A stretch of 6,349 nt of DNA from Gemmatimonadota bacterium (lineage in GTDB: Bacteria; Gemmatimonadota; Gemmatimonadetes; Longimicrobiales; Gaopeijiaceae), in assembly GCA_018678395.1 (NCBI GenBank), contig JAHHMJ010000009.1:1-6349 (forward strand). The letters run 5' to 3'. The translations under genes were made by a program, and so were the position numbers. Shown piece by piece: positions 1 to 5,368 of this stretch (position 1 is its first letter; the number at the start of each line of letters is the position of its first letter). The notes under the pieces were generated by a model that saw only the letters and a program-made list of their open reading frames with translations, was not told the DNA's origin and ran no database searches.

Positions 1-560
1 TCGTTCCGCCCGCGGCTCTGAACCAGGTGCAGCGGCTCTTCAAGACGGCCGACGACATCCATGTGGCCTGGGATCACGGTGCCGATGGTTCGGCTCGCAA
101 GAACCACCTCGGCTTCCGCTCGGGGTCGACGGAGGTCTACACGCGGCTCATCGAGGGGAGCTACCCGAACTACGAGCAGGTCATTCCGAAGGACAACGAC
201 AAGCACGCGACCATCGACAAGAAGGCGCTCGAGTCGGCCGTACGCCGGATGGCCGTCGTCGCCTCCGACCAGACACACCGGATCCGGCTGCGCTTCGAGG
301 AGAACCGCGTCCACCTCAACGTGCTCACCCCCGACCTGGGTGAAGGGCACGACGAGCTGGAGCTCTCCTACGGCGGCGAGGAAATGGAGATCGGCTTCAA
401 CGCGAACTACCTGCTCGAGGTACTTCGCTACATGCCCACCGCCGAGGTGAAGTTGAGCTTCAAGGCCCCGGAGAGGGCAGCCACGGTCGAGCCCGTCGGT
501 GAGGCCGACGAGTCGATCGACTATCTCTGCCTGGTGATGCCGCTCCGCTTGCTGGACTGA
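1..560 (+). CDS. dnaN: DNA polymerase III subunit beta (sliding clamp), C-terminal part
   Basis: This is the ring-shaped clamp that holds the replicative polymerase on DNA. Only the C-terminal half is present. The reading frame is already open at the left edge (first full codon at position 3), so the real start lies outside the window and the GTG at 27 is internal. About 185 residues remain. They cover the second part of domain II, with VPPAALNQVQRLF followed by the strongly conserved clamp segment RLIEGSYPNYEQVIP, and then all of domain III. The protein ends in DYLCLVMPLRLLD, the clamp C-terminus (E. coli has a related VMPMRL ending) that forms part of the pocket binding polymerase and other clamp partners. 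A short stretch around HGADGSARKN looks like a small insertion before the RLIEG segment compared with typical clamps. The gene ends in TGA and faces the minus-strand RAM/pyrE pair across 48 bp. The next gene is not recF, unlike the common dnaA-dnaN-recF order. The family call is firm. Confidence 0.96.
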   Translation, partial: VPPAALNQVQRLFKTADDIHVAWDHGADGSARKNHLGFRSGSTEVYTRLIEGSYPNYEQVIPKDNDKHATIDKKALESAVRRMAVVASDQTHRIRLRFEENRVHLNVLTPDLGEGHDELELSYGGEEMEIGFNANYLLEVLRYMPTAEVKLSFKAPERAATVEPVGEADESIDYLCLVMPLRLLD

Positions 561-563
561 CCC

Positions 564-605
564 GGGGGAGGAACCCCTGCGCCGAACCGCGGCCGGGCGA
601 CGGCC
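564..605. terminator. Possible bidirectional terminator between converging genes
   Basis: Two short GC hairpins sit in the 48-bp gap between the dnaN stop and the stop of the minus-strand RAM gene. The first pairs 564-568 (GGGGG) with 574-578 (CCCCT, one G-U pair) around a 5-base loop. The second pairs 591-595 (GGCCG) with 601-605 (CGGCC) around the loop GGCGA. Neither is followed by a proper run of T on either strand; only TGTCT follows the second on the plus strand. The convergent position argues for a terminator. The short stems and missing U tract argue against a classic intrinsic one, and in DNA this GC-rich such stems can arise by chance. Confidence 0.35.
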
Positions 606-608
606 TGT

Positions 609-884
609 CTACTCGAATCCGCCCCAGGCCGCAGCCATGTCCTCGTTCGAGAGCACACGGAACGCGACCATCGTCTCCGTCCTTTCCAGGCCTTCGACGC
701 CGGCGATCCTCTCGGTCACGACAGTGGCGATCGCCTCCCAGTCGGGGACGCGCACCATCGCGACCAGATCCCAGTCCCCCGCGACGGAGTAGACCTCGGC
801 GACGCCGTCGAAGGCTACGATCGCTTTCGCAGCGTCGGCCACGTGGTCGGGGTGGCAGCGGACCATCACGAGTGCGACGAACAT
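609..884 (-). CDS. Stand-alone Lrp/AsnC ligand-binding (RAM) domain protein
   Basis: This small 91-residue protein consists only of the RAM/AsnC ligand-binding fold. It has no helix-turn-helix, so it is not a DNA-binding Lrp on its own. The pattern MFVALVMVRC, then an acidic turn, VAEVYSVAGDWDLVAMVRV and a final MVAFRVLS strand is the usual beta-alpha-beta-beta-alpha-beta layout. The SVAGDWD segment matches the effector-pocket loop (typically TGxxD). Family members form dimers or octamers and bind amino acids or other small effectors. The start at 884 is chosen because GGAGG lies four bases upstream and the domain begins exactly there. A longer start (GTG at 947) would overlap pyrE and add a tail unlike the family. 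It lies 52 bp downstream of pyrE on the same strand, so co-transcription is likely. Its effector and partner are unknown; it could modulate a full-length Lrp encoded elsewhere. Confidence 0.88.
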   Translation of the reverse strand: MFVALVMVRCHPDHVADAAKAIVAFDGVAEVYSVAGDWDLVAMVRVPDWEAIATVVTERIAGVEGLERTETMVAFRVLSNEDMAAAWGGFE

Positions 885-888
885 CGAA

Positions 889-893
889 CCTCC
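889..893 (-). promoter_or_regulatory. Ribosome binding site GGAGG for the RAM-domain gene
   Basis: On the minus strand a perfect GGAGG lies four bases before the ATG at 884-882. It decides the start, because the upstream in-frame GTG at 947 has no comparable site and falls inside the end of pyrE. Confidence 0.7.
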
Positions 894-936
894 GGAATCG
901 GGGATGACGGTGGGGTCGTTCGAGGGAGATCGGCGG

Positions 937-1497
937 TCATGCGCCACCGGCGGCCTCGAGCAGCTCTGCGCCCGTGTAGACCGCGAGCAGGCGGAGCCCC
1001 GCCTCGGTGAGGCGTTCTCGGCCTCCCTCCTCCCGATCGACCAGCGTGAGGACGCCGGCGATCTCGCACCCGTAGGCTCGAAGGACCTCGACGGCCTTGA
1101 GGGCGCTGCCTCCGCTGGTCATCGAGTCCTCGACGACGAGGCACCGCGCGTCCGTGGGCAGCCCGCCCTCGACCTGCTGACCGGTGCCGTGACCCTTGGG
1201 CGCCTTGCGGACCGAGAAGGCGTCGCGGGGGTCGCCGGCGACGAAGCTTTCGCGCGCGATGGCGTAGGCCACGGGGTCTGCGCCCATGGTCAGCCCCCCG
1301 ACGTGGGTGAACGCCCATTCGCTGGCGCGCAGGGCCTCCCAGCATACCTTTCCAGTGAGGGCCTGCCCCTCTGCGGACATGGTCGTTCTGCGCGCATCGA
1401 CGTAGTAGGACGAACGCGCGCCACTGGCGAGGGTAAACTCCCCTACACGGACGGAGCGCTCGACGAGGAGCGCCTTGAGACGGTCTCGATCATTCAT
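937..1497 (-). CDS. pyrE: Orotate phosphoribosyltransferase
   Basis: This cytoplasmic enzyme of de novo pyrimidine synthesis joins orotate and PRPP to give orotidine 5'-monophosphate and pyrophosphate. The 186-residue product has the OPRTase landmarks in order. FTLASG and SSYYVDAR (about residues 21-36) are the N-terminal substrate region. GGLTMGADPVAYAIA (67-81) follows. SVRKAPKGHGTGQQVEG (95-111) is the mobile catalytic loop, with conserved Lys and His. LVVEDSMTSGGSAL (120-133) is the PRPP-binding signature with the acidic pair E123-D124. The length is normal for the family. I chose the ATG at 1497 because the homologous part begins at once (MNDRDRLKALLVERS) and a GGAG lies about ten bases upstream. 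An in-frame start at 1533 would add twelve arginine-rich residues and is less likely. It is the first gene of a probable pyrE-RAM transcript and is divergent from the lipoprotein gene. All key motifs look intact. Confidence 0.94.
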   Translation of the reverse strand: MNDRDRLKALLVERSVRVGEFTLASGARSSYYVDARRTTMSAEGQALTGKVCWEALRASEWAFTHVGGLTMGADPVAYAIARESFVAGDPRDAFSVRKAPKGHGTGQQVEGGLPTDARCLVVEDSMTSGGSALKAVEVLRAYGCEIAGVLTLVDREEGGRERLTEAGLRLLAVYTGAELLEAAGGA

Positions 1498-1542
1498 GAC
1501 CGCCACACTCCGTCGCCGCCGCCACGCCGTCAACCCCGACCG
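1498..1542. promoter_or_regulatory. Divergent intergenic region between pyrE and the lipoprotein operon
   Basis: Only 45 bp separate the two start codons, so the promoters for both directions must lie here or extend into the neighbouring coding sequences. No convincing -10 or -35 pair is visible on either strand. On the minus strand TTGACGG occurs twice, at 1533-1527 and 1561-1555, and each could serve as a -35-like box, but no TATAAT-like hexamer lies at the right distance. No sigma-54 -24/-12 element and no strong Shine-Dalgarno sequence before the ATG at 1543 was found. The regulatory role is inferred from gene orientation alone. Confidence 0.4.
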
Positions 1543-2517
1543 ATGCGTCTTCGACCGTCAATCCTGCGCCGTTCGGCTCTCGCGCTCGCCCTCGTTGGGG
1601 CGGCGTGCGACAGCGGTGGACCCATCGACCCCGGCTCGCTCCGATTCGGCCAACTCGGCTCGATGCGGCTCACGGTCGTGGCTCCGCTCGCGCTCGGCGC
1701 GGGGGAGTCCGAGCAGGTGCTCACCTGGCGGTCGGACGGGCGCTGGGAGCTGCGCGAAGAAGTGCGGTACCGCGATCTCGTCGGCGACGCCTCCATGCGT
1801 CGGTCGGAAGGCGCGACCCCCTCTCTGGCGAACGCGTACGCCCAGTGGATCACGGACGTCAACGACAACCCCGGGCTGACCCTGTTCGTCGACCAGCTCG
1901 ATCCGTCGCTCGACCCGACGTGCACCGTCACCCGCTCCCGCGTGACTCTCTACATCGAGGACCAGCCGTCGGGTACCTCCGAGAGCTGGACGCGCTGCGT
2001 ACCGGGCTTCCTGCAGGATCTCAGCTTCCAGGCGGGTCCCGATCCCGCTGCGCCGCGGGTCGCCAACCTCGCGCGGCTCGCGAGGGACTACACGCTGGGT
2101 GAGAACTTCTCGGCGGCGTACGGGGCCACCCAACCCTTCGGTACCCTGGACAAGGGTGAGGACACGCCCAGCGCTCTCGAGGACCCGCTCATCATTCAGA
2201 GCATGGTGGCCTTCGACGCCTTCTGGGCAATCCATCGGCCCGGCACTGTCGCGCCGCCGGTCGATTTCGAGACCGAGACCGTGATCGTCGCCGCCCGCGG
2301 AGAGCGTCGTGAAGCCGGCGACAGCATCGAGGTCCGCGCCGTGCGTCCGGGTGGTGCCCAGGGGACGGTTGTGACGCTCGTGGAGCGCGTGCCCGGCGAC
2401 TTCTGTTCGCCGGCCGAACAGACGCACGTTCCCTTCCACATCGTGGTGACGCCGCGGACTCCCACACCCGTGAGCTTCCAGCGGCCCGTCGCGGTGGAGC
2501 GCGTCGATTGCGGATAG
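1543..2517 (+). CDS. Predicted lipoprotein with C-terminal PrcB-C-like domain
   Basis: The 324-residue product begins with an arginine-bearing n-region, a hydrophobic stretch and a lipobox-type VGAAC (Cys22), indicating an exported lipoprotein. The residue after the Cys is Asp, which in enterobacteria marks inner-membrane retention but may not in other phyla. Residues about 30-200 form a domain I do not recognise. Residues about 213-324 resemble the PrcB C-terminal domain: a helical QSMVAFDAFWAIH, then VDFETETVIVAARGERR, DSIEVRAV, a VERVPGDFC turn, HVPFHIVVTP and a final strand. That domain is named after a subunit of the Treponema dentilisin protease complex, but no protease is encoded here. 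Besides Cys22 there are four cysteines (127, 152, 288, 323). One pair falls in each half, which fits two disulfides. The ATG at 1543 is chosen because it opens the signal peptide directly; the frame stays open far upstream only as a shadow over pyrE, and no clear ribosome site precedes the ATG. The stop lies 7 bp before the kinase, so it probably heads the operon. Function unknown; the PrcB-C match is from memory of the family pattern. Confidence 0.75.
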   Translation: MRLRPSILRRSALALALVGAACDSGGPIDPGSLRFGQLGSMRLTVVAPLALGAGESEQVLTWRSDGRWELREEVRYRDLVGDASMRRSEGATPSLANAYAQWITDVNDNPGLTLFVDQLDPSLDPTCTVTRSRVTLYIEDQPSGTSESWTRCVPGFLQDLSFQAGPDPAAPRVANLARLARDYTLGENFSAAYGATQPFGTLDKGEDTPSALEDPLIIQSMVAFDAFWAIHRPGTVAPPVDFETETVIVAARGERREAGDSIEVRAVRPGGAQGTVVTLVERVPGDFCSPAEQTHVPFHIVVTPRTPTPVSFQRPVAVERVDCG

Positions 2518-2521
2518 GGGG
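2516..2521 (+). promoter_or_regulatory. Ribosome binding site candidate for the kinase (AGGGGG)
   Basis: AGGGGG overlaps the lipoprotein stop codon. It lies three bases before the GTG at 2525 and six before the GTG at 2528, so the second GTG may be the true start. An ATG at 2543, closer to the first membrane segment, has only a weak site. The three options differ by six residues at most and do not affect the domains. Confidence 0.4.
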
Positions 2522-2524
2522 CGC

Positions 2525-3946
2525 GTGGTGAGCGGCGTTTCGATGCGGCGGCGCTTCGTGCTCCTCCTCGGAGCCTTTGCCGTTCTGCTCGCCGGCCTCT
2601 TCGCATACATCAGCTGGCGGGTGTCTGGGGCGGCGCTGGAGGCGGAGCTCGATCAGCGGCTCGTGCAGGTCGCGGGCGCGGTGGCCCGCACGAACATCGA
2701 CGCCGATCTGCTCGCCTTTCTCGAAGAGGGTGAGGAGGACACCAACACCTGGCTGGGCGCACAGAGCCAGTTGGACAGCCTCGCGTCGTACTACGTGGCC
2801 GACGCCTGGATCTTCAGACCGGACCAGAGCGCCGTCGTCACGCGCGAGTCGGGCGACTCGATTCCGATCGGGACGCCGCTACGGTTCCTGGCCCAGTACG
2901 ATTCCGAGATCCGCATCGCGCAGCGGGACGGGAGCTCCACGACCCCGGTGTGGTTCGACGAGACCGGCGCGCCCTACAAGTACGGGTTCACGGCGTTCGG
3001 CGGTCTCGTGCTCGGGATCCTCATGCCTGCGGACCTCTACGCGCCATTGGGGCGCCTGCAGCGAGGCCTCCTGTTCGGCAGTCTCTTCGGGCTCGGGCTC
3101 GCCGTGCTGCTCGGCACCTTCCTGGCCACGAACATCGCCTTCCCCATTGAACGGCTGGTCCGGGCCGCGGGGCGCATTCAGCGCGGGTACCTCGATCGGC
3201 CCGTACGACTCGACCGCGAAGACGAGCTCGGACGCCTTGCCGACGCCATGGAGCGCATGCGCCGCGGCGTCCTCGAACGCGACGAACAGCTCCGATTGAT
3301 GCTGGCCCAGGTGGCCCACGAGATCCGCAATCCGCTGGGTGGGCTGGAGCTGTTCGCGGCCGCGGCGATCGATACGGAGGAGCGGGGCGAGCGTGCGCGG
3401 CTCATCGGTCGGGTACGGGGCGAGGTCCAGGCCCTCAACCGAATCATCAACGACTTCCTGGCTTTCGCGCGCCCGACCACCGTGGAGATGTCGGCCGTCG
3501 ACCTGCGCGTCCCGGTGTGGGACGCGGTCGAGCTGGCGACGAACCGCCAGGGCGAGGACGTCGCCATCGACGTGCGGCTGCCGGATCACTCGCTCATGGC
3601 GCTCGCCAACGACGAGCGGGCGAAGCGGGCCGTACTCAACCTGCTGCAGAACGCACTCGCCGTCTCGGACCGTGTGACGGTGTGGGGCGATCGCGAGGGC
3701 GGCCAGGTGATGTTGGCGGTCTCCGACGACGGACCCGGCGTCCCCGACGACCAGCGCAAGCGGATCTTCGACCCCTTCGTGACGGACAAGGAGAAGGGTG
3801 CGGGTCTGGGTCTGGCCATCGTGAAGCGCGACATGGAAGCCATGGACGGGCGCGTCGAAGTGCGCTCGGCGTCCGAGTCCGGCGTTGGGACGGGTGCCGA
3901 GTTCCGGGTATATTTCCCAGTTCTGGACGAACCTCCCACGCCTTGA
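2525..3946 (+). CDS. Membrane-bound sensor histidine kinase (HAMP, HisKA, HATPase)
   Basis: This two-component sensor autophosphorylates on a histidine and passes the phosphate to a response regulator, almost certainly the one encoded next. Numbered from the GTG at 2525 (473 residues): inner-membrane helix 1 at about 11-31; a periplasmic sensor region at about 32-180; helix 2 at about 181-206; and a HAMP linker at about 203-255 starting FPIERLVRAAGRI. The dimerisation/phosphoacceptor H-box is AHEIRNPLGG, with H265 as acceptor; the HEIRN pattern also fits the phosphatase motif HExxN. The ATP-binding domain has an N-box around N372-N376, a G1 box DDGPG (401-405), an F-box DPFV and a G2 box GAGLGL (425-430). 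All catalytic boxes are intact. The sensor region has the strand-rich look of a Cache/PDC-like fold (AWIFRPDQSAVV, then PVWFDETGAPYKYGF), but this is a shape impression only. The H-box most resembles kinases that partner sigma-54 regulators. The start is GTG; see the ribosome site entry for alternatives. It lies 7 bp after the lipoprotein gene and 15 bp before the regulator. The signal is unknown. Confidence 0.94.
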   Translation: MVSGVSMRRRFVLLLGAFAVLLAGLFAYISWRVSGAALEAELDQRLVQVAGAVARTNIDADLLAFLEEGEEDTNTWLGAQSQLDSLASYYVADAWIFRPDQSAVVTRESGDSIPIGTPLRFLAQYDSEIRIAQRDGSSTTPVWFDETGAPYKYGFTAFGGLVLGILMPADLYAPLGRLQRGLLFGSLFGLGLAVLLGTFLATNIAFPIERLVRAAGRIQRGYLDRPVRLDREDELGRLADAMERMRRGVLERDEQLRLMLAQVAHEIRNPLGGLELFAAAAIDTEERGERARLIGRVRGEVQALNRIINDFLAFARPTTVEMSAVDLRVPVWDAVELATNRQGEDVAIDVRLPDHSLMALANDERAKRAVLNLLQNALAVSDRVTVWGDREGGQVMLAVSDDGPGVPDDQRKRIFDPFVTDKEKGAGLGLAIVKRDMEAMDGRVEVRSASESGVGTGAEFRVYFPVLDEPPTP

Positions 3947-3961
3947 CGGCGGTGCGGGCCC

Positions 3962-5368
3962 ATGGCCGACATCCTCATCATCGACGACCACGATTCCATG
4001 CGCGAGGGGCTGGAGATCCACCTCCGGCGCCGTGGACATCGCACCCTCGCCGCCTCCGGTGGGCAGGCGGGTCTCGACCTTCTGGCCGAGTCGCCGGTCG
4101 ACGTCGTGATCACCGACCTGAAGATGGCCCGGGTCGACGGCATGCAGGTCCTGCGGCGGGTGAAGGAAGCCGCGCCCGAGACCGAAGTCCTCGTCATCAC
4201 CGGGTACGGCACGATCGAGACGGCGGTCGAGGCCATGAAGCTCGGTGCCGCCGACTTCATCACCAAGCCGTTCTCGTCCGAAGAGTTCGGCGTGAAGATC
4301 GATCGCCTGGTCGCCGACCGCGCGGAGAAGTCGCGACTCCGGAAGGAGAACCTCGCGCTGCGGGTCGAGAATGCCGCGCTCAAGGAAGGCGGCGACGTCC
4401 GCTACGGCGAGATCGTCGGGGAATCGTCGCCGATGCAGGAGGTCTTCCGCTGGATCGAGCGGGTCGGGCGGAGCGACTCGACGGTCATGATCTACGGCGA
4501 ATCGGGGACCGGAAAGGAGTTGGTCGCGCGGGCGGTGCACGCGGGAAGCCGTCGTCGCGACCGTCCCTTCGTGCGGGTGAACTGCGGTGCTCTGGCCGAG
4601 GGACTTCTCGATTCCGAGTTGTTTGGACACGAGAAGGGGGCGTTCACGGGCGCCGAGCGGAAGCGGCGGGGTCGGTTCGAACTCGCCGACTCCGGCACCC
4701 TGTTCCTCGACGAGATCTCCACGATCAATCTGGCGACGCAGATCCGGCTCCTGCGGGTGCTCCAGGAGCGCGAACTCGAGCGGGTGGGTGGAGAGGAGAC
4801 CATCCCCGTCGACGTGCGGATCGTCGCCGCCACCAACACCCCGGCCGAGGAGCTGCTCGAAGGGGACTTCCGCGAGGACCTCTTCTACCGTCTGCACGTC
4901 GTCCCCATCCAGCTGCCCCCGCTGCGCGCCCGCAGGGAGGACATCCCCCTCCTGGTGTCCCATTTCCTGGACAAACTCCGGGATCGCACGGGGTCGTGCG
5001 TGCGCGAGGTGAGCTCCTCGGCGTTGGATGTGCTCATGTCGCACGATTGGCCCGGGAATGTGCGCGAGCTCGAGAACGTGGTGGAGCGGGCCCTCGTCCT
5101 CGCCGACCGCGAACTGCTCGAGGCAGACGATCTGCCCCGCCTGGGCGAGAACGGACGCGTCGTGCCGCCTCCCTCCGTTCCGGCGTCCCCCGGCGACTTC
5201 CCGGACGGGGGCATGGATCTGAATCGGGCCATGGAGGGGCTCGAGGAACGACTCTTGCGTCAGGCTCTTGGGCAGGCGGATGGCGTAAAAGCCGAAGCAG
5301 CCCGATTGCTGGGTCTGAAGCCGAGCGCCCTCTACTACAAGTTGGAGAAGTACGGAATCGAAGCGTGA
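3962..5368 (+). CDS. Sigma-54-dependent NtrC-family response regulator
   Basis: This cytoplasmic transcription activator opens promoters held by sigma-54 RNA polymerase using ATP. The 468-residue product has the three standard parts. The receiver (about 1-115) has acidic pair D8-D9, phosphoacceptor D52 in VVITDLKM, T80 and K102, all intact. A charged heptad-like linker (about 115-145, RLRKENLALRVENAALKEG) probably forms the dimer coiled coil. The AAA+ domain (about 149-385) has Walker A GESGTGKE (179-186), the sigma-54 contact loop GAFTGA (226-231), Walker B GTLFLDEI (245-252), and the sensor segment REDLFYRLHVVPIQLPPLRAR. The C-terminal Fis-type helix-turn-helix is near 440-466 (VKAEAARLLGLKPSALYYKLEKYGI). 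The unmodified GAFTGA argues for true sigma-54 dependence. The ATG at 3962 opens the first receiver strand directly; only weak G-rich sequence precedes it. The kinase gene ends 15 bp upstream and is the evident partner. The last four bases (GTGA) overlap the start of the next gene, suggesting coupled translation. Target promoters are not visible here. Confidence 0.96.
   Translation: MADILIIDDHDSMREGLEIHLRRRGHRTLAASGGQAGLDLLAESPVDVVITDLKMARVDGMQVLRRVKEAAPETEVLVITGYGTIETAVEAMKLGAADFITKPFSSEEFGVKIDRLVADRAEKSRLRKENLALRVENAALKEGGDVRYGEIVGESSPMQEVFRWIERVGRSDSTVMIYGESGTGKELVARAVHAGSRRRDRPFVRVNCGALAEGLLDSELFGHEKGAFTGAERKRRGRFELADSGTLFLDEISTINLATQIRLLRVLQERELERVGGEETIPVDVRIVAATNTPAEELLEGDFREDLFYRLHVVPIQLPPLRARREDIPLLVSHFLDKLRDRTGSCVREVSSSALDVLMSHDWPGNVRELENVVERALVLADRELLEADDLPRLGENGRVVPPPSVPASPGDFPDGGMDLNRAMEGLEERLLRQALGQADGVKAEAARLLGLKPSALYYKLEKYGIEA

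Noticed and set aside
904..1542. N-terminal extension of the lipoprotein frame through pyrE
   Set aside because: The frame is open but the stretch is antisense to the conserved pyrE sequence, and the real signal peptide begins at 1543.
2226..2244. Sigma-54-like element on the minus strand (GG-N10-GC with TTGC)
   Set aside because: It is inside the lipoprotein gene, antisense, about 730 bp upstream of the pyrE start, and matches poorly at the outer bases. Probably chance.
2494..2513. TGGAGCG followed by TTGCG near the end of the lipoprotein gene as a -24/-12 promoter for the kinase
   Set aside because: The distance between the GG and GC elements is two bases too long; sigma-54 promoters tolerate little spacing change.
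1558..2610. A 350-codon minus-strand frame opposite the lipoprotein gene
   Set aside because: The composition is arginine/glycine rich with no signal or motif, while the plus strand has a signal peptide, lipobox and domain-like pattern. It is a shadow.
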